The notes under the pieces: model-generated
The model's database searches: none
The model's input: only the letters and a program-made list of their open reading frames with translations
Told to the model about the DNA's origin: nothing
NCBI RefSeq assembly: GCF_003234175.2
Contig: NZ_CP126257.1
Coordinates: 806,001 to 870,000, forward strand
DNA: 64,000 nt
Source of the DNA: Curtobacterium sp. MCSS17_007
GTDB taxonomy: Bacteria; Actinomycetota; Actinomycetes; Actinomycetales; Microbacteriaceae
Direction of reading: 5' to 3'
In this document: one piece after another, positions 45,679 through 55,027 of the stretch
Numbering within the stretch: position 1 is the first letter of the stretch
How the letters are laid out: each line of letters starts with the position of its first letter
Translations under genes and position numbers: made by a program

Positions 45679-46255
45679 GCGTGCTCGTCGCCCCCGTGCT
45701 CGTCGCCCCCGTGCTGTCGTCGACTGGGCCGCTGCCGCGCAGCGCTGCCTCTTCCGCGTCGCGGCGGTCGAGCTCCTCGAGCAACGACCGGATCTCGGCA
45801 CGGATGAAGTCCTTCGACGCCATCTCTCGCATCGCCAGGCGGAGTGCGACGACCTCGCGGGCGAGGTACTCGGTGTCCGCGAGGTTGCGCTCGGCACGCT
45901 GACGGTCCTGCTCGAACTGCACGCGGTCGCGGTCGTCCTGCCGGTTCTGCGCGAGCAGGATGAGGGGTGCCGCGTACGAGGCCTGCAGCGAGAGCACGAG
46001 CGTCAGCGCCGTGAAGCCGATCGCGGCCGAGTCGAACTGCCACGACTTCGGTGCGAGGGTGTTGTAGCCCATCCACAGGGCGCAGAAGAGCGTCAGGCCG
46101 ACCAGGAACCAGGGCGTCCCCATCGCCCGGGCGATGCCCTCGGTCGCACGACCGAAGGTGTCCCCGCGACCACGGCGTCGGGTCGGGAGCACGCGCGTGC
46201 GCATGCCCTTGGGCGAGTCGAGTCGCTCCTGGCGGTTGTCATCCGTTCGGGCCAC
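45671..46255 (-). CDS. DUF1003 membrane protein
   Basis: This 194-residue protein has two membrane helices (about 45-65 and 80-98) joined by a short loop (GYNTLAPKSWQFDSAA), preceded by a basic N-terminus and followed by a long charged coiled-coil-like helix (NRQDDRDRVQFEQDRQRAER) and a Thr/Gly-rich tail encoded by a short duplication (GATSTGATST). DUF1003 has no firm function. It overlaps genes on both sides, so it belongs to one operon with mrp and the CBS protein. Confidence 0.85.
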   Translation of the reverse strand: MARTDDNRQERLDSPKGMRTRVLPTRRRGRGDTFGRATEGIARAMGTPWFLVGLTLFCALWMGYNTLAPKSWQFDSAAIGFTALTLVLSLQASYAAPLILLAQNRQDDRDRVQFEQDRQRAERNLADTEYLAREVVALRLAMREMASKDFIRAEIRSLLEELDRRDAEEAALRGSGPVDDSTGATSTGATSTRG

Positions 46256-47558
46256 GGGTGGTCCTCCTTCCCGTCGTCACGGGCGTCTTGCGCTGGCGTT
46301 GGCGGAGTCGCGAGGGGGCATCCCCCTCGCCCTGACTTCGCCAGTCGTCGGGCAGGACGTGGTCGAGGACATCGTCGATCGTCACCACCCCGACCAGACG
46401 GTGGGCGTCGTCGACCACGGGGACGGACACGAGGTTGTATGTCGCCATGACCCGCGTGACCTCGGCGGCGCTGGCGTCGACCCGCACCGGTTCGGTCTGC
46501 TGGTCGATGAGCGTGCCGAGGCGCTCGTTCGGCGGGTACCGGAGCATGCGCTGGAAGTGCACGAGCCCGAGGAACCGACCGGTCGGCGGCTCGTACGGCG
46601 GCAGCACCACGCAGACGCTCGCACCGAGCGCCGGGGCGAGCTCGTGCCGGCGGATGAGCGCCAGGCCCTCGGCGACGGTCGCGTCGGCCGAGACGATGAC
46701 CGGCTCCGTGGTCATCAGACCACCCGCGGTGTCCGGCTCGTACTCCAGGAGCATGCGGACGTCCTGCGCCTCCTCCGGCTCCATGAGCTGCAGCAGGGCC
46801 TCGCTCCGGTCGTCGGGGAACTGCGCGAGGACGTCGGCGGCGTCGTCCGGTTGCATCTGGTCGAGGACGTCGGCTGCGCGGGCGTCCTCGAGCCGGGTGA
46901 GGATCTCGATGCGCTCCTGGTCGGGCATCTCCTCCAGCACGTCGGCCAGCCGGTCGTCGGGGAGCTCCTCGGCGACCTCGAACCGGCGCTCCTCGGGCAG
47001 GTCGAGCAGCGTCGACGCCAGGTCGGCCGGCAGCAGGTCGGAGTAGGCGGCGATGACGTGCTCGGCGGACTGGGCCTCGCCGGGGAGCTCGTCCTCGGTG
47101 ACCTCGTTCCACGTGGCGAAGGTCGTCGGCCCCTTGCCGAACGGCGACGGGGTCGTCTTCGGCTTCCGCAGGAAGAGCTGCGACACCTCCCAGTCGCCCT
47201 GCCCGCGGTCCTCGATCGCGACGTCCTCGATGGTGGCGCGGATGCGCTGGTTCTTGATGAGGACCTTGCGACCGAGCATCTCGGCGATGACCCGGACCTC
47301 GCCGCCGCGCTGCTCGAAGCGGCGCATGTTGACGATGCCCGTGGTGATGACCTGGCCGGCGCCGATCGACGTGACCCGGCCGATGCTGAGGAAGATGCGG
47401 CGTTTGCCGGGCACCTCGACGATGAGCCCGACGACGTGCGGAGCGTCGACGCGACGGTAGACGACCAGGACGTCCCGGACGCGACCGACGCGGTCGCCCG
47501 CGGGGTCGAAGACGGAGCACCCGGCGAGGCGGGCGACGAAGACCTTCGTGGCGCTCAC
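46239..47558 (-). CDS. MgtE N-domain / CBS-pair protein without channel
   Basis: This 439-residue cytoplasmic protein has a PRC-barrel-like N-terminus (ATKVFVARLAGCSVFDPAGD), an MgtE N-terminal helical superhelix with repeated L-P-D/E-E-R units (about 165-275), then two CBS domains (MTTEPVIVSADATVAEGLAL and VRVDASAAEVTRVMATYNL). The membrane pore of true MgtE magnesium channels is absent. It may sense Mg2+ or a nucleotide and act on a separate partner, perhaps the overlapping DUF1003 membrane protein (inference). The start is placed at the GTG by promoter spacing. Confidence 0.88.
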   Translation of the reverse strand: MSATKVFVARLAGCSVFDPAGDRVGRVRDVLVVYRRVDAPHVVGLIVEVPGKRRIFLSIGRVTSIGAGQVITTGIVNMRRFEQRGGEVRVIAEMLGRKVLIKNQRIRATIEDVAIEDRGQGDWEVSQLFLRKPKTTPSPFGKGPTTFATWNEVTEDELPGEAQSAEHVIAAYSDLLPADLASTLLDLPEERRFEVAEELPDDRLADVLEEMPDQERIEILTRLEDARAADVLDQMQPDDAADVLAQFPDDRSEALLQLMEPEEAQDVRMLLEYEPDTAGGLMTTEPVIVSADATVAEGLALIRRHELAPALGASVCVVLPPYEPPTGRFLGLVHFQRMLRYPPNERLGTLIDQQTEPVRVDASAAEVTRVMATYNLVSVPVVDDAHRLVGVVTIDDVLDHVLPDDWRSQGEGDAPSRLRQRQRKTPVTTGRRTTRGPNG

Positions 47559-47570
47559 CCGTCCAGCGTA
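47556..47570 (-). promoter_or_regulatory. -10 element of the MgtE-N/DUF1003/mrp operon
   Basis: Minus strand TACGCT (47565-47570), six bases, GTG. This rules out an ORF extension of 45 codons upstream. Confidence 0.55.
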
Positions 47571-47704
47571 GTCGTTGCCGCTCGGGCCGGGGACGAGCGG
47601 ACCCGGCGGACGCTGAGACAGTGCACCGGCTGTCCGGGAGGACCTCCGCGCCCGTGCCCCGGAGGTTCCCGGGAGGCGCACGTGCGATCGCAAGGTGCTC
47701 GGTG

Positions 47705-47719
47705 GATGATGGCTGGGTG
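47705..47719 (+). promoter_or_regulatory. -10-like element of the stress-protein gene
   Basis: GATGAT (47705-47710), six bases, GTG at 47717. Confidence 0.4.
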
Positions 47720-48700
47720 AGCAACCAGAGCCCGTTCGCCGGACGCACCGCCCAGGCCTTCCCGACGCTGCCGCGTGGGGACGTCCTCGGCACCTACGAC
47801 AGCTACCCGGACGCCCAGCGCGTCGTCGCGAAGCTCGCCGAGGCGGACTTCCCGGTCGCGAAGATCTCGATCGTCGGCAACGACCTCAAGACCGTCGAGC
47901 GCGTCACCGGCAAGATGACGTACGGCCGCGCGGCGATCGCCGGTGCGCTGTCCGGTCTCTGGTTGGGCATCTTCTTCGGCATCGTCCTGACGCTGTTCGC
48001 CCCGAGCGCGGGCGGCCTCATCCTCGCCGCGGCGATCATCGGTGCGGCGTTCGGCATGCTGTACGGCATCGTCTCGTTCGCCATCACGAAGCGGCAGCGG
48101 GACTTCACGAGCGTGCACCAGGTGCTCGCCACGAACTACCAGATCGTCGTCGACCCGCAGCTCACGGGGCAGGCGCAGCGGATCCTCGGCCAGCACGGTG
48201 CGACCCCGTCCACCCACTGGAACGACGCCCCGCAGCCCGGCGCTCCCGGCACGCAGGCGCGTCCCTTCCAGGGGCAGCAGCCGTGGCGGCCAGGACCGCA
48301 GCAGGGCTCGCCCTACGGCGGACAGTCCACGCCCCACCAGCCGGGCGGCCCCCGTCAGCCGGGAGGCCCCCAGCAGCTCGGCACGCCGGCTCCCGGTCCG
48401 CAGGCCGGTTCCGCCCACCCCGGCGGTGGGCCGCAGGGACCGGGGCGCGAGGGCGCACCGCAGACCGGCGCGGACGACCGCCCCAGGTACGGCACGAACG
48501 ACGGTCCCCGGTACGGGACGAACGACGGTCCGCGCTACGGCGAGACCCCGCAGACCGCGCCCCGGCAGGCACCCGCGACCGACCCGCGGGTCCCGCAGTC
48601 CCGACCCGACGAGCCGCCGCAGTACGGGGAGCGTGTCGACGGCGCCGCGCAGCGCCCGGGTCCGACACCCGACGACCGTCGCGACGGTGAGCGCGGGTGA
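47717..48700 (+). CDS. General stress protein 17M-like membrane protein
   Basis: This 327-residue protein has a general-stress-protein-17M domain at about 22-65 (DVLGTYDSYPDAQRVVAKLA, VAKISIVGNDLKTVERV), two membrane helices with Gly zippers (about 73-92 and 97-120), a second small domain (TSVHQVLATNYQIVVDPQL), and a disordered Pro/Gly/Gln tail of about 160 residues. The tail includes the repeat RYGTNDGP-RYGTNDGP-RYGETP. It is divergent from the MgtE-N operon. Role unknown beyond membership of a stress-induced family. Confidence 0.8.
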   Translation: MSNQSPFAGRTAQAFPTLPRGDVLGTYDSYPDAQRVVAKLAEADFPVAKISIVGNDLKTVERVTGKMTYGRAAIAGALSGLWLGIFFGIVLTLFAPSAGGLILAAAIIGAAFGMLYGIVSFAITKRQRDFTSVHQVLATNYQIVVDPQLTGQAQRILGQHGATPSTHWNDAPQPGAPGTQARPFQGQQPWRPGPQQGSPYGGQSTPHQPGGPRQPGGPQQLGTPAPGPQAGSAHPGGGPQGPGREGAPQTGADDRPRYGTNDGPRYGTNDGPRYGETPQTAPRQAPATDPRVPQSRPDEPPQYGERVDGAAQRPGPTPDDRRDGERG

Positions 48701-48719
48701 CGACCAGCGCACCACGCAG

Positions 48720-48753
48720 GACGCCCGCATCGACGATCGTCGATGCGGGCGTC
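48720..48753. terminator. Perfect hairpin between convergent genes
   Basis: GACGCCCGCATCGA (48720-48733) pairs exactly with TCGATGCGGGCGTC (48740-48753), loop CGATCG. Confidence 0.85.
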
Positions 48754-48776
48754 GTGCGTCGTGGGAGGGCGACCGG

Positions 48777-49304
48777 TCAGAGGACCTTCGAGTAGCAGAT
48801 CGACCGCACCGCACCGACGTAGGGGCCGAAGTTCGCGATGCGGGTGAAGCCCTCGCGCTCGTAGAAGCCGATGGCGCGCTTCTGCTGGTCGCCGGTCTCG
48901 AGCACGAGCGCGGGTGAGCCGAGGTCGATGGCGGCCTCCTCGAGGCGACGGAGGATCGCGCTCGACACCCCGGCTCCGCGGGATTCCGGACGCACGTACA
49001 TGCGCTTCACCTCGGTGATGCCGTCCTGCACCAGGCGCAGCCCACCGCACCCGAGGGGCGTGCCGTCCTCGTCACGGGCGAGGAAGAACACCGCGATCGA
49101 GTCCGCCGTCGGCTTCTCCCCGGGCTCCGTGTCGCCGCCGTAGGACCGGTCGATCTCCAACCGCTGCGCCGCACGCAGGCGCTGCGCGTCGGGGGAGTCG
49201 AAGTGCTCGACGTCGATCGACAGGCCGCGCGGGACGGCCGTGCCGATCGGGGCGTCGGACGGAGAGGTGGTCGTGCTGGGGGAGGCCTCGGGCGTCGTCG
49301 TCAC
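48777..49304 (-). CDS. GNAT-family N-acetyltransferase
   Basis: This 175-residue enzyme has a Ser/Thr/Pro-rich start of about 25 residues, then a GNAT fold: CGGLRLVQDGITEVKRMYV, then RPESRGAGVSSAILRRLEEA with the acetyl-CoA loop, and FYEREGFTRIANFGPYVG at the end. The last motif matches acetyltransferases of the P-x-x-R-G-x-G-x-G type acting on small molecules. Ten bases after pepP on the same strand, with its own promoter-like spacing overlapping the pepP stop. Confidence 0.87.
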   Translation of the reverse strand: MTTTPEASPSTTTSPSDAPIGTAVPRGLSIDVEHFDSPDAQRLRAAQRLEIDRSYGGDTEPGEKPTADSIAVFFLARDEDGTPLGCGGLRLVQDGITEVKRMYVRPESRGAGVSSAILRRLEEAAIDLGSPALVLETGDQQKRAIGFYEREGFTRIANFGPYVGAVRSICYSKVL

Positions 49305-49316
49305 CCGCTCAGGCTA
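49302..49316 (-). promoter_or_regulatory. -10 element fixing the start at 49304
   Basis: Minus strand TAGCCT (49311-49316), six bases, GTG. The hexamer includes the pepP stop codon. Confidence 0.45.
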
Positions 49317-50798
49317 GCGGCCGGTGCGGGCGATCCACCCCTCCACTTCCGAGGGGGTCCGGGGGATCCCGACGGACAGGTTCTCGGCGCCGTCGGCGGT
49401 CACGAGCACGTCGTCCTCGATGCGGACGCCGATGCCGCGGAACTCCTCGGGAACGGTGAGGTCGTCCTGCTGGAAGTACAGGCCGGGCTCGATCGTGAAC
49501 ACCATGCCGGCCTGCACGACGCCGTCGATGTACATCTCGCGGCGGGCCTTCGCGCAGTCGTGCACGTCGAGGCCGAGGTGGTGGCTCGTCCCGTGGACCA
49601 TGTAACGACGGTGGAACTGGTTGTCCGGCTGCAGCGACTCCTCCGCCGTGCCGGGCAGGAAGCCCCACTCGGCGGTCTTCCGGGCGATGACCTCCATCGC
49701 GGTCGCGTGGACCTCTCGGAAGGTGATGCCCGGCTCCACGATCGCGAACGCTGCGTCGGCCGCCTCGAGCACGGCCTCGTAGACCATCCGCTGCACGTCT
49801 GTGAAGGTCCCGCTCACGGGCAGTGTGCGGGTGATGTCGGCCGTGTAGAACGAGTCGACCTCGACGCCGGCGTCGATGAGGATCAGGTCGCCCGGCTGCA
49901 CGGCTCCGTCGTTCCGGGTCCAGTGCAGGATGCAGGCGTGGTGCCCGGAGGCTGCGATCGTGTCGTAGCCGACCGTGTTGCCGTCGGCGCGGGCGCGACG
50001 GTTGAAGGTGCCCTCGACGATGCGCTCGCCGCGGGGGTGTGCGAGCACGGCGTCGAAGTCGGCGATCACGTCGTCGAAGCCGGACCTCGTGGCGTCGACC
50101 GCCTTGCGCAGCTCGTTCACCTCGTACGCGTCCTTCACGAGCCGCAGCTCCGACAGGTCGCGCGAGAGCACGTCGTCGGTGGCGGGCACGTCCTCGGTGC
50201 CGGCGGAGCCGCCGACCGCGGTGCCGAGTCGCTCGTCGAGGACCCGCGTCAGCTCGGCGTCGGCGTCACGGACGACCAGGACGGAGGCGTCGAGACCGTC
50301 GGCGACCGCGGCGAACGCGCCGAGGTCGGCCGTCGCCATGCCGAGGTCGGCGGCGACCTCGTCGAGCGACGGACGGGGTCCCACCCAGAACTCGCCGATC
50401 TCGGGGTTCGCGTAGAACTCCTCGGAGTCGCGGCCCGCGGTGGCGCGGAAGTAGAGGGTGGCGTCGTGGCCGGCGCCGTTCGGCGTCATCACGAGCACCG
50501 AACCGACGACGGTGTCCGTGCCCCAGCCGGTCAGGTGCGCGAAGGTCGAGTGCGGACGGAAGGGGTAGTCGCAGTCGTTCGAGCGCACCTTCGCCTGACC
50601 CGCGGGCACCACGATCGTGCGGCCCGGGTGGAGCTCGGAGAGCCGTGCCCGGCGCTCCGCGGCGAAGGCGGCCTGCTCACGGGGCTCCGGCAGCGGCCGC
50701 GCACGGTCCGCCCACTGCGACGCGATGTGGTCCTTGAAGGTCGAGGACCCGGGGGTGGTGGATCGGTTGCTCGTCGCGCGGGGAGTCGTGTCGGCCAT
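49314..50798 (-). CDS. pepP: Xaa-Pro aminopeptidase (aminopeptidase P)
   Basis: This 494-residue M24 metallopeptidase releases N-terminal residues that precede proline. The N-terminal half carries the dimerising domain (SDCDYPF-type FRPHSTFAHLTGWG). The catalytic half has LILIDAGVEVDSFYTADITRTLPVSG (two metal Asp), YMVHGTSHHLGLDVHD (His), GMVFTIEPGLYF (Glu) and GIGVRIEDDVLVT (Glu). Cytoplasmic, with no signal peptide. It is divergent from the PHP-domain gene. Confidence 0.93.
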   Translation of the reverse strand: MADTTPRATSNRSTTPGSSTFKDHIASQWADRARPLPEPREQAAFAAERRARLSELHPGRTIVVPAGQAKVRSNDCDYPFRPHSTFAHLTGWGTDTVVGSVLVMTPNGAGHDATLYFRATAGRDSEEFYANPEIGEFWVGPRPSLDEVAADLGMATADLGAFAAVADGLDASVLVVRDADAELTRVLDERLGTAVGGSAGTEDVPATDDVLSRDLSELRLVKDAYEVNELRKAVDATRSGFDDVIADFDAVLAHPRGERIVEGTFNRRARADGNTVGYDTIAASGHHACILHWTRNDGAVQPGDLILIDAGVEVDSFYTADITRTLPVSGTFTDVQRMVYEAVLEAADAAFAIVEPGITFREVHATAMEVIARKTAEWGFLPGTAEESLQPDNQFHRRYMVHGTSHHLGLDVHDCAKARREMYIDGVVQAGMVFTIEPGLYFQQDDLTVPEEFRGIGVRIEDDVLVTADGAENLSVGIPRTPSEVEGWIARTGR

Positions 50799-50810
50799 GT
50801 CCCCATCATC
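50796..50810 (-). promoter_or_regulatory. -10-like element of pepP
   Basis: Minus strand GATGAT (50805-50810), six bases, ATG. Confidence 0.4.
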
Positions 50811-50854
50811 GCACCGAGCCGCCCCTCCGGCCTGAGCGGCTGTTCACCTGTCGG

Positions 50855-50870
50855 TAGCATGGAGGACGTG
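50855..50870 (+). promoter_or_regulatory. -10 element of the PHP-domain gene
   Basis: TAGCAT (50855-50860), seven bases, GTG at 50868. GGAGGAC between them could only act as RBS on a longer transcript. Confidence 0.45.
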
Positions 50871-51740
50871 CCCGATCCGTTCATCGACCTGCACGCCCAC
50901 TCGAGCGTGTCCGACGGCACCGAGCGGCCGGCGGAGCTCGTCGCCGCGGCCGCCGCTGCCGGCCTCGACGGCGTCGCCCTGACGGACCACGACACGACCG
51001 CCGGGTGGGACGAGGCCGCTGCCGCCGTCCGTGACCGGCCGATGTCGCTGCTGCCCGGGCTCGAGCTGAGCACGCGGGTCGGGCACCGCAGCGTGCACGT
51101 CCTCGGCTACCTGGTCGACCCCGCGGACGAGGCCCTCGTCGAGGAGACCGCCCGCATCCGCGACGGTCGGTTCTCCCGGGCGCGCCGGATGGTCGAGCGC
51201 ATCGGTCGCGACCACCCGATCACGTGGGCAGACGTCCTCGCACAGTCGAGCGACGGCGCCACGATCGGCCGCCCGCACATCGCCGACGCCCTGGTCGCAC
51301 GCGGGCTCGAGCCCGACCGCAGCGCGGCGTTCCGGGGGATCCTGCACCCGGCCTCCGGGTACTACGAGCCGCACGAGGCCCCGACCCCCCTCCGCGGCGT
51401 GGAACTCATCCGCGGCGCCGGGGGAGTCCCGGTGATCGCACACCCGGCCGCGTCCTCGCGCGGGATCGTCATCGACGAGCCGATGCTCCGCGAGCTGGTC
51501 GACGCCGGGCTCGGTGGCCTCGAGGTCGACCACCGCGAGAACCTGGCGCACGGCAAGCGCACCCTGCTCGACTGGGCCGGGCGCTACGGCCTGTTCGTCA
51601 CCGGGTCGAGCGACTACCACGGCACGGGCAAGCCGAACCGCTTCGGCGAGCACCGGACCGCGCGGCACTCCTTCGACGCGATCGTCGACCAGGCCACCGG
51701 CAGCGCCCCGGTGCACGGTGCCGGCTCCCGCCTGGCCTGA
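50868..51740 (+). CDS. PHP-domain phosphoesterase
   Basis: This 290-residue metal-dependent phosphoesterase has FIDLHAHSSVSDGTERPAEL (motif I, H-x-H), LTDHDTTAGW (motif II), PGLELSTRVGHRSVHVLGYL (motif III) and VIAHPAASSR plus VTGSSDYHG (motif IV, D-x-H). It resembles the stand-alone PHP proteins related to RNase AM/YciV and 3',5'-nucleotide bisphosphate phosphatases. Substrate likely a nucleotide 5'- or 3'-phosphate; not proved by sequence. Confidence 0.88.
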   Translation: MPDPFIDLHAHSSVSDGTERPAELVAAAAAAGLDGVALTDHDTTAGWDEAAAAVRDRPMSLLPGLELSTRVGHRSVHVLGYLVDPADEALVEETARIRDGRFSRARRMVERIGRDHPITWADVLAQSSDGATIGRPHIADALVARGLEPDRSAAFRGILHPASGYYEPHEAPTPLRGVELIRGAGGVPVIAHPAASSRGIVIDEPMLRELVDAGLGGLEVDHRENLAHGKRTLLDWAGRYGLFVTGSSDYHGTGKPNRFGEHRTARHSFDAIVDQATGSAPVHGAGSRLA

Positions 51741-51876
51741 GGCTGCGCGTCCCGCTGACCGTCGGTCCTGTCGCGGGGGCCTCGCCGTCCGTCGGTGGCG
51801 CAGGAGACGTCGAGTCGACGGGCGCCATCCGACAGTTCCTGCTCCATCGATGACGCGAACGCGAGCGCGCACGACG

Positions 51877-51905
51877 AAGGCCCCGTCACGTCGGTGACGG
51901 GGCCT
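51877..51905. terminator. Hairpin terminator between PHP and DEAD-box genes
   Basis: AGGCCCCGTCAC pairs with GTGACGGGGCCT around GTCG. Confidence 0.75.
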
Positions 51906-51923
51906 CCGAGCGGGCGGGAGGCG

Positions 51924-53426
<1,503 letters not shown>

Positions 53427-53429
<3 letters not shown>

Positions 53430-53441
53430 AGAATCACCTTA
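53427..53441 (-). promoter_or_regulatory. -10 element fixing the TTG start at 53429
   Basis: Minus strand TAAGGT (53436-53441), six bases, TTG. Confidence 0.5.
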
Positions 53442-53519
53442 GTCCTGGTGGAAGTCGACGCCAGTCTACCGACGGCGGGCGACGCCAGCGCCCCGGACGG
53501 GTCAGCGGCCGGTGGCCCG

Positions 53520-53534
53520 TATGCTTGTCACGTG
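53520..53534 (+). promoter_or_regulatory. -10 element fixing the start at 53532
   Basis: TATGCT (53520-53525), six bases, GTG. Confidence 0.5.
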
Positions 53535-54248
53535 GTGTCGTGGTGGAACCGGAAGCGCGCTGCGCAGCTCGCCGCCGCGTGGCTGGCGTCGCGGAACCCG
53601 CGCAACGCCTCGCCCGTGGAGCGCCTGCAGCTGGACGACGTGAGCCCCGAGCTCGACGTGTACCTCGGGCAGGCTGCGTACCTGCAGCTGTCGCTCTACG
53701 AGACGATGGGCCGCGCCGGTGCGGCGGCCCCGACGATGTCCGGGCGGCTGGTCACGGGCGTGCTCGCCACGACCGCGCTCGAACGGCACCGGACGATCGT
53801 CGCCGAGATCGAACGAGGCGGTTGGGCACCCGCGGAGCTCATGGAGCCCCACCGCGAGGCGATCGACCGCTTCCTCCGTCGCACGAGCGGCGCGGACTGG
53901 TACGAGTCGATGCTCACGGGCTACGTCACGGCGGGCATCCTCAACGACCTGTTCGGCAGCCTGCTCCGGTCGCTGCCGCTCGACGTCCGGCAGCGCCTGC
54001 GCTCCGTCTTCGACGCGCGGGAGGAGCCGGCGGTCGTCCAGGAGCTCGCGGCGCACATCGAGGAGGACCCGCGCATCGGCTCGCGTCTCGCGATGTGGGG
54101 ACGACGACTCGTGGGGGACACGCTGCTGGTCGCGCGCTCGGCGCTCGCGTCCCACGCACGTGAGGACCAGGAACGCCTGGAGCCGGTGTGGACGGAGCTG
54201 ATCGCGGCGCACACGCGGCGGATGGACGCACTCGGTCTGACCGCCTGA
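53532..54248 (+). CDS. Ferritin-like (MiaE-type) protein
   Basis: This 238-residue helical protein has a ferritin-like four-helix fold of the kind grouped with tRNA hydroxylase MiaE: DVYLGQAAYLQLSLYETMG, then TTALERHRTIVAEIE with an E-x-x-H pair, and a later helix DWYESMLTGYVTAGILNDLF. E-x-x-H and Glu residues on successive helices could bind di-iron. It is divergent from the DEAD-box gene, an arrangement I also recall in mycobacteria. Whether it modifies tRNA is unproven. Confidence 0.78.
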   Translation: MVSWWNRKRAAQLAAAWLASRNPRNASPVERLQLDDVSPELDVYLGQAAYLQLSLYETMGRAGAAAPTMSGRLVTGVLATTALERHRTIVAEIERGGWAPAELMEPHREAIDRFLRRTSGADWYESMLTGYVTAGILNDLFGSLLRSLPLDVRQRLRSVFDAREEPAVVQELAAHIEEDPRIGSRLAMWGRRLVGDTLLVARSALASHAREDQERLEPVWTELIAAHTRRMDALGLTA

Positions 54249-54270
54249 CGCCTGACCGGGCTGCTGTCGC

Positions 54271-54389
54271 GCGGCCTCGGTGCGTGCGGCCGTCCGGCGC
54301 GGACCGCCGACCGGCGCATCCGGTGCGTGCTGCCGTCGGACGCATCCGGTGCGTGCCGCCGTCAGACGCGCTCGGTGCGTGCGCGCTCG
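54271..54389. repeat. 26-bp tandem repeats in the intergenic region
   Basis: Units at 54316-54341 and 54342-54367 differ at 2 of 26 positions. A shortened unit follows at 54368-54389, inside the end of the minus-strand gene, and a diverged one lies at 54271-54298. The core is CGGTGCGTGC. Confidence 0.65.
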
Positions 54390-54658
54390 AAGAAGGCCTC
54401 GTCGGCGGCGGTCCGTCGACGGCCGAGCAGCCACTCGGCAACGACGGCGACGACCCCCGCTCCGAGCAGCGCGACCGCCCAGATCCACCCGCCGTCGTAG
54501 GGCCACCCGGCCCAGGTGAGTGCCTCCCAGGCGACCGCGGCGACGACGCCGCCGATCACCGGACCGAGCAGGGCGCCGCGCGTCGAGCGCCACGGCACCA
54601 CGACGTGCGCGACGGCCCCGGCGATGAGGCCGCCGAGCACGGCGAAGAGCAGTTCCAC
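54362..54658 (-). CDS. Small membrane protein
   Basis: This 98-residue protein has three hydrophobic segments (LLFAVLGGLIAGAVAHVVV, PVIGGVVAAVAWEALTWAGW and WIWAVALLGAGVVAVVAEWL) and a charged C-terminus. The last codons lie in the tandem repeat. It starts at a GTG one base after the DUF3107 stop, so it is in the same operon. Not recognised. Confidence 0.7.
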   Translation of the reverse strand: MELLFAVLGGLIAGAVAHVVVPWRSTRGALLGPVIGGVVAAVAWEALTWAGWPYDGGWIWAVALLGAGVVAVVAEWLLGRRRTAADEAFFERARTERV

Positions 54659-54659
54659 G

Positions 54660-54884
54660 TCAGGCGACGAAGCCGATGCGTCGCGACTCCTCGGCGCCGA
54701 CCTCGACGTAGGCGAGCGAGGCGACCGGGACGATGAACCGACGGCCCTTCTCGTCCTTCAGGGAGAGGTGGGTCGACTGCGACTCGAGGGCCTGGGCGAC
54801 GGCCTGCTCGATCTCCTCGGCGCTCTGGGCGGTCTCGAAGGCGATCTCGCGCGGGCTGTTGATGATGCCGATCTTGATGTCCAC
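54660..54884 (-). CDS. DUF3107 small protein
   Basis: This 74-residue protein begins VDIKIGIINSPREIAFETAQ and ends in a region with FIVPVASLAYVEVGAEESRR, the DUF3107 pattern of actinobacteria (the mycobacterial homologue is known as TB9.4, from memory). It binds no recognisable cofactor; function unknown. Promoter spacing moves the start two codons downstream of the first GTG. Confidence 0.88.
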   Translation of the reverse strand: MDIKIGIINSPREIAFETAQSAEEIEQAVAQALESQSTHLSLKDEKGRRFIVPVASLAYVEVGAEESRRIGFVA

Positions 54885-54896
54885 GAGCACAGCGTA
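54882..54896 (-). promoter_or_regulatory. -10 element fixing the start at 54884
   Basis: Minus strand TACGCT (54891-54896), six bases, GTG. Confidence 0.5.
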
Positions 54897-55012
54897 TCCG
54901 AGCGCTCCCGGACGGCACCGGTCGTTCGCCCGGGGCGCACTCGCACTCGTGCGTCCGCCGAGCAGCCGGTCGCCGGGCCGGTGGGTCGGCGGTCGCTGTC
55001 GGCCGTCCTCGG

Positions 55013-55027
55013 TACCGTGTCCGCGTG
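55013..55027 (+). promoter_or_regulatory. -10 element of adnA
   Basis: TACCGT (55013-55018), six bases, GTG at 55025. Confidence 0.5.
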
